A stretch of DNA of 64,000 nt, taken from positions 62,001 through 126,000 of the forward strand of contig CAJVGD010000001.1 in the NCBI GenBank assembly GCA_910890315.1, in the 5' to 3' direction. This DNA is from Serendipita indica DSM 11827 (lineage: Eukaryota; Basidiomycota; Agaricomycetes; Sebacinales; Serendipitaceae). Under the pieces are notes generated by a model. It searched no databases. It had not been told where the DNA came from and worked only from the letters and a program-made list of their open reading frames with translations. Shown one piece after another: positions 1-10,634 of this stretch. The translations under genes and the position numbers were made by a program. The number at the start of each line of letters is the position of its first letter. Positions within the stretch are counted from its first letter, which is position 1.

Positions 1-1440
1 ACACGGAACGAAACAAACAGGTCCCCCTTGCCTCGCTCCATTACGGCAGGCATTCCGCGCCCCCTAAGCACAACATCATCTCCAGGCTGGGTGCCGGGTG
101 CGACGCGGAGATGTATATCCCCATCGAGGGTCGGGACGCGCACTTGGCCGCCCAAGACCGCCGTTTGAAGCGGAATCGATACGTCGTGATAGAGATGAGC
201 ACCTTGACGTCGGAAATGAGGTGAAGATGTAACGTTGATGCGGACTAAAAGATCCCCAGGGCGCCCCCCTTGCGACATTGCCGCGTCTCCTTCGCCTGCG
301 ACACGGATCGTCATGCCATCCTCAATCCCTGTTCAATAACGGCTGTCAGCGATATGAAATACACGGATATTGAGACGTGGGGATGAATGGGCGTGGGCAT
401 GTGGGGAGCAATATGACACCCGTCATTTCTTGCTTAGTGCAAGAGATAAGCTTGCGAGAAATCGAGCTAATCTCGTTGGAGGTTGGCTCCACCCGGGTGT
501 ATCCGTCCGAAACCGGTTTACATACCTGCGGGAACGTTTACTTCGACCTGCTTCCTGTGTTTCACTTTTCCAACGCCTCCACAGTCCCTGCATTCTGATC
601 CTCGCGGGATTGTCGATCCAGAACCGTTACAAGCTGGACATGCGCTTCTCATCTGGAAGCCAGAGTTGAGGACAAATGCCTGTTGACCGGTGCCCTTGCA
701 TCGAGGACATTGCGACCGCCTTGTACCCTGCTTCAACCCGGAACCAGAGCAAGTTCCACAATCTTCTACCGCGGAAATGTTGACCGTCTTGACTGTTCCC
801 CGAGCCGCTTCCATAAACGAAATGGTCACAGACGTTTCGAGGTCGTCCCCTCGCCGACCGGACATTCCAAAAAAGTCGTTCAGCATATCACCCATAGTCC
901 TTCCAGCACCACCATGTGCGCCTCCAAAGTCAAACGGTCCACCAGTAAACGGATTTTGGGCACCCGCAAATGGGTTCTCGCCAAAGCCTGGTTGCTGAGA
1001 GGCTTCTCCATAAGTATCGTATGCCTTTCGTTTACTTTCATCGCTCAAGGTCTATCGGGTTGCGTTAGACGGCTCATTTGACATACAGTAAGTACCGACC
1101 TCGTAAGCAGTCTGAATCTCCAGAAAACGTTCCTTTGATGCTGGATCCTTGTTCGTGTCGGGGTGATACTTTTTGGCAAGCTAATGGGTTCATACCAGTC
1201 AGCAACAGACGAGTCAGTGTCTAAACCTGGACAAACCTGAAAGTACGCCTTTTTTATATCGTTGGCCGACGCGTCCTTTTGAACTCCCAAGACTTCATAG
1301 GGGTTTTTGCGCACCGCCGCGGACGAATGAAAGCCTCGCTGTTGCACAAACGTTGAACAGTTTTTCCAACGTGACGCGGCGCGTCGCAAGAAGGAAATGA
1401 CATACTCTAGAGTGTCTAACAAGTAATTTTGCGTGTGCAT
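1..1440 (-). CDS. MDJ1: Mitochondrial DnaJ (Hsp40) co-chaperone, Mdj1-like, partial
   Basis: A type I J-protein that would stimulate mitochondrial Hsp70 in the matrix. Read on the minus strand, it has a basic, Ser-rich N-terminus ending in GFHSSAAVR (a typical matrix presequence). The J-domain follows: [21 protein letters not shown], an intron around 1182-1239, then [10 protein letters not shown]. Next come a Gly/Phe-rich stretch and a zinc-finger region with four CxxCxGxG-type repeats ([32 protein letters not shown]). The C-terminal substrate-binding domain runs off the window at base 1, so the stop is not seen. The start at 1440 is the first in-frame ATG of the presequence exon but is the weak point; a further 5' exon is possible. 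It is divergent from the membrane-protein gene that begins at 1569, so the two share a promoter of about 130 bases. Confidence 0.88.
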
Positions 1441-1568
1441 ACGATGTTGATTTCACTGTCCCGGGCCGGTATGGCTGAGTCGTGAATCTTCGGCGACAGG
1501 ACGCGATGGCTGCTCGCTGTTTTGAGCAGCTCACTACAGCATGACGAGTGATATTTGCAGGGGATAAG

Positions 1569-3255
1569 ATGTTTGCCTTCATGCGCGTCGACCAAGATTG
1601 GTTTGCCAGCCGTGGTTACGTTCAAACTTCTTGGCCTCTACCACCACCACTCTTTTCCAGCGGGATGAGTGCGGGCAATATTGCCGATTCGTCTGCGATA
1701 ACTTCTACGACTTCATCTTCTACTACGTCTACTACGTATACAACGTCTACAGCCTCAGTTACTAGGACTATATCCACAAGATTCGCTAGCAGCTCTAGCA
1801 GTAGCTTTCCTACCATTCTTACAGAACCGCCTTCAACTTACAGTAGCACTCTCTCTGGAAACCTCTACACCGTATCCGCCGGCAACAGGCCGGTCATAGC
1901 GACCTTGCAGACCTCCGATATCACCTACTGTGCACCAGCTACCGTCTCTTGGGAAGGTGGAAATGGCCCATGGACCATCCGAGTATGTAGCCAATACTCA
2001 AGACTGCCTCTTTCCGCTAAAGCCTTGCTCAGCTCGCAGCCGTCGACTCGGACCAAAGTTGGTTGTCCCCCCCCAACTGGGTCTCGAACTCGACAACTTC
2101 ACAACATTCTATTACAGTCTTCAATAACATTGCACCCAAGTATTTACTTGTAGATATCACGGATTACTACAACACCAGCTTTTCCAAAGGTCTGTGTGAA
2201 TCACCGAAACCCTTCATGAAGTGTGCTCTAAACTTGTGACAGCATTGCCTGTTTCGGGTGCGAATGGTCCATGTCTTGTGGTAGGCAAGCGGACATTGGT
2301 CGCTCTTTCTCACTGACCGGAATCTCACAGGGAAACGGATCCGTGGCCGATTCGTCGACATCAAGTACAGGATGGTATGCCTACAATCCTTTCCGTTATG
2401 ACCGTGTCTAAATATGCACACAGGAAGTCGCCCCTGACACCTGGTGCCGTGGCCGGGATTGTCTTGGGTTGCATCGTCGGAGTAGCGATTCTGTGTCCCC
2501 TTCTATGGAGATGGATATTGGCATCAAGACGCCCACGGCCACCACGCGCTCTCGTCGTTCCCTATGAGCAACGTGACCTTGCAGGGGACCGACGCAGCGT
2601 CCGAAGCGGTCAGACATCTCGATGGAGTACCTTTACCGGCCAGACCGCTGCCCAACCGGGCAATGCGCTACACACGGATATTCAAGGCATGGAAGAAGGC
2701 CGCACGCCCATTAGCGCGCCCACAATGAAGCGCGCCAAAGGTCAAGCAACCCAACCTCCCGTCTCGGCTTCCCTCCAGTCGCTTCCCACTCCATCAGCGC
2801 CCGAAAGCGAAACTCCGTCTGCATCGGATGAGCTGGATCAATTGGGTCCGGGTACAGAAATGACAGAATCATCGCCCTCGATGATACGAGACCGGTCTTC
2901 CATCTATGACCAAACGCACTCGGGAACTGGTTCGATGAGATCGCCATTTGATGATGATCAGTCAGCAGTGACACTCTCAGTAGGTCAGAATCCAGACGAA
3001 AAGACGGCGACCCCCCTCAAGGCAATGTGGCCACCGCGAGAACGACTGGCGGACGCTATTGCGGCGATAAGAAACGGAGATCACTCTCCGTTATCTGCAC
3101 AACCTGCAAACGGTGGCGAAGCATCTCCTCTTTCGACCCGCGATTTGGAAACGCTGGCCGACTTGGTCGCGGCCCGTCTCACGCAGAGAGCAGGGTCGTC
3201 GACGGGCAGAACACGCTCGTCGAATGGCAGTGAACTGCCGCCAAGGTATTCGTAA
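1569..3255 (+). CDS. Single-pass membrane protein with Ser/Thr-rich ectodomain
   Basis: No specific family recognised. The N-terminal part is a Ser/Thr-rich low-complexity stretch (about residues 30-80), likely O-glycosylated, followed by a compact domain (SAGNRPVIATLQ, then WEGGNGPWTIR). Exons can be joined in frame: the WTIR exon stops before a GTATGT donor near 1983; LAAVDSDQSWLSPPNW resumes near 2034 and runs to NTSFSK near 2191; small exons follow at about 2240-2280 and 2332-2375. The last exon carries a clear transmembrane segment (AGIVLGCIVGVAILCPLLW) followed by RRPRPP. A roughly 240-residue disordered cytosolic tail rich in Ser, Pro and Thr follows. This organisation is common among basidiomycete cell-surface proteins of unknown role. 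No convincing signal peptide is seen at the chosen ATG, so a short upstream exon may be missing. Confidence 0.7.
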
Positions 3256-3629
3256 CCCCTGCTGGCATGGTACACAGGATATTTTTGTCGTGTTTTCAAC
3301 TGGGACATTCATGGACTTTTTTGGTTTTTGATACCCGTTGGCCTGTTCATCCGTTCATTACAGAGCACACACGCTCGTTGACATGTAAATTTGACATGCG
3401 AATAGAAAGCAAATTGGATCTAGAGGTTAATGATGAGGAGGACCCCGGCTACCTTTGACTTGTAATCTTTTCGATAGTGTCCTCTACCGACTTCTTCATC
3501 TGCCAGGCTGTCAGCGCCAAATGTATTTACGGCAATGAACGTACGGCAGGACTTATTCCTTTTCCGGCAAAGTACGCCAAGAAGAATCTAGTGCAAATGT
3601 CTAAGATGGGTGGAGGGGAGCATTGTTCC

Positions 3630-4769
3630 TTAAACGTACTCATTCGCTAGCCAAGGGTCGTCAACTCGCCCAAGTTCGGGGAAGTAAAGCGTTCGTGTTC
3701 CATTCCGATTAGGCGAGGTGAGCACGACATGCAGAGGTTGGTGCTTGGGTAACGAAACGTTTGGGAACAGGCCCTTCATTGTCTGAACGGGTTGGAGAAG
3801 AGCCTGGGCATTGAGATTAATCGTGATTAGTTCACCGGGGGCGCAATTTCCTTTTGCACATGATCACGTACGTCCTCTTGTTCTGTTGTCAGGAGACCTT
3901 GCTGCCGGGCTAGGGTTATCCGAGACTGGACGGCACGCACAAATCCATCGCGCAAATGGGTGTGTGAGGTCGATCGAACGGGAACTAGGTTATGTGACTT
4001 TAGTATAGCAGATAACTCTCCCAATTGAAATCGATAGAATGGACCAAAGGTGGAGTGAGGAGCATTAGGGTGTTGGGACACGCACCCATGCATATCCAGG
4101 AGAGGTGAGATGTGGAGGGAGGAGGGAAAAAAGAGGCATACACACATACCTATGCGTAGCGCGCAAGTGGTGTTGCGGACAATGTGCTCAATTTGCTCCT
4201 CCGGTGTGCCATCGAGTCGAGGCTGGTTTGGGCTGGGTTAGATCTTACGTGAAGAGGTAGAGGAACAGTGACCTGAAACCCGGGTTGCTGAATATCTGCA
4301 TAGAATCCAACGCTATACACCTTGAGGCCGAGAATGGACACTGTCCGTACGCCGAGCCCCAGCAATGTCAGTGGTGGCGTGCCCGGGAGCTGTAGCGTCG
4401 TAGGAAATTGCACGTCAGTTGCCGGATCCTCTACGTCAGATATGAGGCCCCGCTGGATCGTTGCTCGAGAAGGGGTGCAGGCGCACTTTCGAATTCGGCT
4501 GGAACTTGGTCCAGCCTCGATTTTCTTCCAGCTAGAGATGTCGCGACTGCGGCTAGAACACCAATAACTATCGCCCCACCGAATACGTATCTTCGCCGTG
4601 GTGTCTTGTCCTCATCTGGATCATATGGTCCCTGGTCATTGTACTGTGATATATTCCTACGCTGATTTGTGGCGAACAGGGCGCTCCGAGCCGACGAATG
4701 CGATGTGACGCGCGAATTCCAAGTTTTTGCTCGCCGAGCGACACAGAATAAACGAGTAGGAGTCGACAT
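3630..4769 (-). CDS. Chalcone-isomerase-fold mitochondrial protein, AIM18/AIM46-like
   Basis: Fungal relatives of this family (Aim18/Aim46) are inner-membrane mitochondrial proteins with a chalcone isomerase-like fold that bind heme or fatty acids and are not known to be true isomerases. Here a basic N-terminus (MSTPTRLFCVARRAKTW) precedes one transmembrane helix (YVFGGAIVIGVLAAVATSLAG). The fold then starts with VQFPTTLQLPGTPPLTLLG, GVRTVSILGLKVYSVGFYAD and a later helix around FYRFQLGELSAIL. The C-terminus reads through GLFPNVSLPKHQPLHVVLTS to LANEYV and a TAA at 3630. Introns lie near 4245-4200, around 4085-4150 and between 4413 and 4431. The start at 4769 was preferred over an upstream ATG at 4805 because it gives a cleaner presequence. 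I infer the mitochondrial location. Confidence 0.75.
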
Positions 4770-5004
4770 GAAGAAGAAATAGCTATTTGAATATACGAGG
4801 TTCAATCACTCGGTGTTGAAAGACAAAAAGTGTGTCGAGGACGAGTGCAAAGATTGTGGTCGACGCTGACAACACTCTTTATGAGTATTATACAGATAAT
4901 AACTGTACTATATATACTGTAGACGCCCTTCCGCCCTCTACAACGACAGCTCTGCCCGTCGAGTCTCGGCCACCAAGACTTTGAACCCGACGTCGTCAGC
5001 CGCG

Positions 5005-5694
5005 ATGCGCCTCTACGAGCGAGATCCCACTCTAGCGCTGCGAAATGAGCTGGTCAAACGCGGAGGAGGCGATGGAGGAACGCTGACGCTGTCTGTGGTG
5101 CGTCTGCTATTCCTAGCGCAGTATTCGGCACAGGCTGAGTAGGTCCAAAAGTACCCAACGACGCGTCCATCGTCTGCATATAATCATGGAAAGCCAAAAC
5201 CAACCGTTGGTGGCTCCTTTGGCGGTACGTTACACTCTGGACGTTGACGATAATCTGACCCTGTTGTTCCAGGCTTTCTCGGCTTGGTGATTGGTCTCGG
5301 TTTATTCGCCATCATCACGTCTACGGCCGCATTTTTCCTCTACAGACGCTACAAGCGCAACAAAAACTATCCTGGTGGCGCGTCAGGCGGTGGATTTGGA
5401 TTCGGCAAGGGCAAGGGTCTGTTTGGGAAGAAAAAGAACAAAGGTTGGGTGCAAACACATTCGTACACGGAAGACGACGACGATGGTATCCGGCTCGACC
5501 CTCATCAGCAAGCGCGGGGTGGTAGACCGTATGAGGATCCGTTCAACGCAGAATCGCATGACGACCTACACCCACGACAATCATCGGCGCAGATTGATCA
5601 TGGGCCCGAGTACCACCCCGTCTCGACTCGTGGCGAGCGAGCCAAATCGCCACCACCGTTTCAAGGCGGGACAAAGTTTAGAGAAAGCCTCTAA
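5005..5694 (+). CDS. Small single-pass membrane protein with Gly/Lys-rich tail
   Basis: Unrecognised protein of about 195 residues. Three exons join in frame. The first runs from ATG 5005 (MRLYERDPTLALRNELVKRG) to 5097. A 45-base intron follows (5098-5142, GTGCGT..TAG), then exon 5143-5224, a 48-base intron (5225-5272) and the last exon. The first intron is needed because an in-frame TAG lies at its 3' border. The middle exon leads into a Gly-rich hinge (TVGGSFGGFLG) and a strong transmembrane helix (GLVIGLGLFAIITSTAAFFLY). RRYKRNK marks the cytosolic side, followed by a Gly/Lys block (GGFGFGKGKGLFGKKKNKGW) and an acidic, Pro-rich tail. The positive-inside rule suggests the N-terminus is lumenal or outside. 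No catalytic motif is visible. Confidence 0.62.
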
Positions 5695-5808
5695 AGACCA
5701 AACTGCACATATCTCAAACCATCAAGGCCTGTATCTTTCTTCCTTTGCTTCTGTACCAAGGCATGTCCAAATTACTCCAATTAAGATACAACGTAGCGAA
5801 ATAACAGT

Positions 5809-6929
5809 CTACCATCGTGAGCGATTACCCCCACTCTGTCGAGGAGGTTCTGCAGCACCTCCATCGTCGTAATCCACATCATACTTGCTCGGGGTATACG
5901 CAGACGCACCCGAAATATTGCCCCTCTTGGCTTCGCGCATGGCCCGCAAGCGCGACGCCGCCTTTGACTCTCCGGTAGACGCCGTCGAATCATAAGCCGA
6001 AGAAGCTGGTGTAGAGCGTGTTGATGCCGGTTTAGATGCTGCCTTTTCATAGACATCCCTCAACGCTCCCCGACTTTGTTGTGGCGGTTGCTGCGGGCGA
6101 GCGTATTCATCTCCATAGTCTTCGTCGTATCGTCCTCTATCTGAACGACCCCCGTTCTGCGCGATTTTCTCTCTCGGAGGTGGCCGAGTGGGCATACGCT
6201 CGTGTTCTTCAAAGAGCCAGTGAGGCAAGTCGACCGGTGCTCTCGCACGTTGCAAATAATACTCTTTCATCACTTTTGTGAGTCGTGTTTCGCCACCTGG
6301 AGGCGTTTCTACGACATGTTGAGGTATACGTCTGGGTTGCGGACACGAGGGACGTACCGGGACCGTCGTGGGCGTTGCTATCCCACGCTTTGCTGACGTT
6401 GATTGTGAGAGATCCAGCAGCAGAGACGACTCTGCCCCAGAGCGTGTTTCCAGCGGATCCGGGGTCATTTGCTACGCGTGCTGTTCAAGGGGTATATATC
6501 GTTAGCTCGCTTAACCAAGCCCCTTTGAGATTAAAAGAGCTGCGTACATTCATCCCGAGGAGCTTGTCTGTCCGCTCGTTGCGTGCGTAGACTGGATGCG
6601 CCCGTATTTCGCGCCCAGGTGGCCTTTTGCTCCCGTGGGGAATCGTATTCATCGTCTGCAACTCCTCGGCCGGAATAGTCATGGTTCTTATTCTTCATGC
6701 GCTCCAGCAGTGTCGACCCAGCAGACGAGCCAGAGGTCGTCTGATCGTACCGGCCGTTGTTTACGGGGCCTCTCCGGGCGTCCGAGGAGCGTCCAGAGGG
6801 CGCAGGATAGTCGTCTGCATGGTATCTGTTTCTTGAAGGATATTCGTCGTCGTATTCTTCAAATCTCGAGGGAGCTTTTGAGGGAAAGGCGCCTGCGCCT
6901 GGTCGATTTGGACGAATATCCCGACTCAT
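5809..6929 (-). CDS. Mso1-like Sec1-binding exocytosis protein
   Basis: The likely role is binding the SM protein Sec1 during vesicle fusion at the plasma membrane, as yeast Mso1 does. The N-terminal 130 residues are disordered and Arg/Asp/Tyr-rich (MSRDIRPNRPGAGAF start). After a donor in the GATGAAT|GTACGC context near 6549, the frame resumes near 6475 with NTLWGRVVSAAGSL and TINVSKAW, an amphipathic helix. A second intron near 6363-6315 leads to ETPPGGETRLTKVMKEYYL and LPHWLFEEHER, the part I match to the Sec1-binding region of Mso1. The remainder is low complexity and ends in GGNRSRW. The family call rests on these two helical segments only, so it is moderate. The gene is divergent from the sulfide:quinone oxidoreductase gene, with about 250 bases between starts. 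Confidence 0.6.
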
Positions 6930-7181
6930 GAGTTATAAAAACGAGCGAAAAGCGGGTGTGGAGGGTTGCCTGGTGCCAAAGGGATAATGTAGTCGGCGAC
7001 AAGCCTGGTGCTTACTGCCACAATAATTGTCAAGCTGTACAGACTGTTGCCAGTTACACCGAGTGGTTACATTTTTAACATGTGTAGACTTGTAATCGGA
7101 CATAGAGTCGGACATCTAGTCTCGGCTGAGTCGAGCGGATGTCGCCATCGCAGATTGACAAACCTAGACCTGGCCTTGACC

Positions 7182-8877
7182 ATGCTTACGGCGAGCATTG
7201 CCAAACGAGCCCTCTCTCGCTCATTTTCGAGCAGCAGATTCGCCTCGTCAGATGCCAAAGTCGTCGTTGTTGGTGCAGGTCAGTAGATTCGACAAACGGA
7301 CGTACGGCTAACACTGGCCACTCTAGGTGCCGGAGGGTTATCAGCCATCACACAGCTCCAAAAGAGCCTCAAGAAGCAAGGAAAGGTTCTGGCAAAGGAG
7401 GATATTGTGATCATAGACCCCGCAGAGTATCACTACTATCAACCAGGATGGTCGGTGGCTACACTTTTGTTGTTTCGGTCCAGGCTCACATTCACCAGGA
7501 CACTCGTCGGGTCTGGCCTCATGGACAAGCAGGATACCCGCCGCCCAATGAAGTCGGTCATCCCTGAAGACACGACCCATGTCGCCCAGTCGGTCCAATC
7601 CTTTGCACCTGACAAGAACCAAGTCGTTCTCGCGAATGGGGATACTATCACGTACGAGTACCTCATCGTCGCCTCAGGCATCCAAATCAACTGGTCAGCC
7701 ATCAAGGGATTGCCAGAGGCCCTGATCGACTCTCACTCGGGTGTCTCCTCCATCTACTCGTACGCTACTGCCGACAAGGCTCACCGCGACATTACTGCAA
7801 TGCGCTCAGGCCGAGCTATCTTTACTCAACCTTCTACCCCAATCAAATGCGCAGGAGGCAAGCCAATAGCTCACGTAAAGAATCTCTCTCATCGTTTTGA
7901 ACAGCTCCACAGAAGATAATGTGGCAAGCATGGGACTTGTACCAACGCACTAACCGTGCAAACACGGCAAAGGTCGAGTTTTGGACAGGAATGCCCACCA
8001 TGTTCTCTGTTCCAAAGTACTCTGAAGTTCTCAACGCCCTGAGGATACAGAGGGACATTCCCGCACAGTTTGGACATAATCTGGTTGCAATTGATGCCGC
8101 AAACCGCAAGGCAACGTTTAAAAAGACGGACGGAACAGAGGTTGTCGAGGATTATACGATTCTCCATGTCACACCTCCACAAGGACCGGCAGATTATATC
8201 AAAGCGTCGCCTTTGGCAGATGCAGCCGGATGGGTAGACGTCGACCCAGCGACGCTAAGACACAAGAAGTGTAGGTAATCAAATGCACATGTCCGTATGA
8301 TTCTCACAATGCACAGTCTCGAATGTGTTTTCTCTCGGCGACGCCTCAAGTCTTCCCACCTCCAAGACGGCTGCTGCGATCACAGCACAAGCACCCGTTC
8401 TTGTGCACAACCTGGTGGACGTCATGAATGGCAAGGATACGTTGGTTGCCAAGTATGATGGATACACAAGCTGCCCAGTATGTGCTACCCTATTTGTGCA
8501 TCTGATTCTGACTTGTCGAAGCTTCTCACTGGAAAGGGAGAACTACTCCTTGCCGAGTACGTCTCAATCCCTGTTCCATCGAATCCATATTGACAAAAGT
8601 CTAGATTCAAGTATGGCCTAGAGCCAAAGGAATCGTTCGCCCATATCGTAGATCAGGCTAAACCTCAAAAGTGAGTCGTCTTATCAGCACGATTTTCCTG
8701 ATGTTGAACCTCCTTGCTCAGGGCATTTTACTATTTCAAAACTGTACGTCGCTCCGCAAATCCTGATCATCTTTTAACAAAAGACTACAGCTGCTGTTCC
8801 CTTGGGCTTACTTTGAGCACATGCTCAAGGGTCGGTGGTATGGTCCCAATGGCTTCAAAGCCCCGACGTTCTCATAG
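7182..8877 (+). CDS. Sulfide:quinone oxidoreductase, mitochondrial
   Basis: A flavoprotein that oxidises sulfide and passes electrons to ubiquinone at the mitochondrial inner membrane, detoxifying H2S (the fission-yeast counterpart is Hmt2). The presequence MLTASIAKRALSRSFSSSRF is followed by the FAD-binding VVVVGAGGAGGLSA, interrupted by an intron at about 7280-7326. YHYYQPGW then joins to TLVGSGLMDKQDTRRP across an intron near 7453-7498. The TPIKCAGG segment holds a Cys expected to take part in the redox relay. After an intron near 7876-7915 come KIMWQAWDLY and the second nucleotide-binding part (FSNVFSLGDASSLPTSKTAAA). The C-terminus, spread over several small exons, ends LFPWAYFEHMLKGRWYG and a TAG at 8877. 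Length and order of motifs match eukaryotic SQR. Confidence 0.9.
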
Positions 8878-9259
8878 AGCTCTCGGCATAATAGACAAAA
8901 GTTCATGTAGGTTGCGGAATTCATACAAATCCTGTTATCTTGATATGGGAAAGGCAAAAAGGCTCGTCTTATTTCGGCATTTTTCGGATCTATATCCGCA
9001 CTCGGCACGATGCGAGAATACTGCGTTCGGAGAATGTTTGCTGAATTGTTCTTGCCACGTCTTGGACCGGGCCTCGTTCGCGCCGCGAGCGTTGAACCCT
9101 GCCATCCTCAGACTGCCTTGTCTGCGCGCCTGAGACGGATTCTTCTTTCTCTCGCGGCCGCTCGGAGATTCGATGAATCCAGACCTTGTCTAGGAGATAA
9201 AAGGAATCCCTGACCTATCGTCACCTTCTATTCCCAACCCCGACCATCATCACATCATC
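8878..9259. other. Intergenic: SQR 3' side and F-box promoter
   Basis: No gene supported. An A/T-rich TATA-like element (GATAAAAG, near 9195) lies about 65 bases upstream of the F-box ATG and is followed by a C/T-rich leader with repeated CATCA triplets, a plausible core promoter and 5' leader. Confidence 0.4.
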
Positions 9260-10550
9260 ATGGTGCTCGCCATGGACCTCCCAGTCGACGTCTTAGCAGA
9301 AATATTCAGCGCACACGTCCAGGGAGAAGAACTCAAGCGGCAGAAGCAAGCCGCACTCTGCCAGCGGTCTCCATCACCTCTGGCCAGCCTGTGCTTATCG
9401 CATGTATGCAGACAATGGCGTCTCGCAGCGTTTTCGACTCCGGAAATATGGAGATATATCCATATTGACCTGACGTGTTGCAGCCAGGCGATGGGCGTCG
9501 CTCGGCCGGTCTATCTTCCGCGGTTCGCCCTCTGGTCTCTGCAGCGCGCTGGGGTGTGCCCGCTGCAGATTTCGTTTTCAAATGTGGGCTCTGAGCCTGC
9601 GATGGAGCTTATGCGAGACTTGTTGTGCTTGAACGAGGCTCTCGTTGGCCGTGTCGAGCGGCTCGAGATTGGCTTAACGGGTGCTTCGTATCTGGGCTTT
9701 CTCTCCATATTACAGTTTTTCGATACCTCTTCTCTTCAAGAGGTTGCATTCCACCATGCTGGATATTTTAATCTGCATGAGACGGTCCCAATCGAAGCTC
9801 TGCGGGCGCTCCAGCACGCACCGTATCTGCAAAGTCTCTCTCTCGCGAGGATACAGTGGTATAATACCGGCGGGGTCGTACTAGACTCTGTGACGACGCT
9901 CCAAGTCGACCTGGGCCACAAGCATGAAGCGCTCCTCTCAAAGGCCCTCCATTCGTTTCCCAACCTCGTCCACCTCGACCTCTGTGTGCACTGACAATAT
10001 CAAGCTCACCGACTCTTGGGAACCCGTCTGCGACGTGCAACTCCCCCATCTCGAGTCCATCGCGTTCGACCCGCGGATATGCCACTATTACTTTCACAAA
10101 CTCGACGCTCCAAAGCTCTCTTCGTTTACAGCGCGTAATTTTACGCGACTTTCTCCTCGCTTCCTTGAGCATCTGCCGCGCAAGCCGGTCCTCTCGACTT
10201 TGCGCTTGGAGAACTTTTCGCCAGACGAGGATGTGTTTCAGGGACAGGACCGTTGGTCGTACCGATCTCTTGAATCACTCAAGGCCGAGTGGACGAGTCG
10301 GTATTTGCCCGGCATAGACGGCTTTGTCTCCTGTCTTCGCAACCATTCGGAGGTTTCGACACTAGAGATTATCAGCAGTCAGATAGATGACCAATATATC
10401 CAAGCATTGGTGGAGGATTCACTCTTGCTACAGCACATGAAGACGTTGCGATTACACGATTGCCAATCCTTCTCTCAAGCTGCAGTAGAGGCCCTTCGCT
10501 TTGCCCGCTCACACGACCCAGAGTTCACCTTGCAATACACGACCGCATAG
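9260..10550 (+). CDS. F-box protein with LRR-like C-terminus, apparent frameshift
   Basis: Agaricomycete F-box proteins recruit substrates to SCF ubiquitin ligases. The N-terminus has the F-box helices (DLPVDVLAEIFSAH, then LASLCLSHVCRQWRLAAFSTPEIW), followed by leucine-rich segments such as LRALQHAPYLQSLSLARIQWY. The first reading frame stops at 9992-9994, right after NLVHLDLCVH. The protein clearly continues in another frame with DNIKLTDSWEPVCDVQLPHLES through to TLQYTTA and a stop at 10550. One missing base near 9990 would explain this. A 19-base GT..AG segment at the same place would also restore the frame, but it is far shorter than the 45-80 base introns elsewhere in this window. The gene is therefore either recently broken or carries a sequence error. 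Confidence 0.7.
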
Positions 10551-10634
10551 ATTTATATAGCACCCATCTATAATGCCAGACGATATATACACATGCGATA
10601 GGATTAGGATGTAGACTAGATGTATGCTAATTGC

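Noticed and set aside
9990-10010. A 19-base intron (GTGCACTGAC..AAG) in the F-box gene
   Set aside because: It would restore the frame, but all other introns here are about 35-80 bases; a missing base is more likely.
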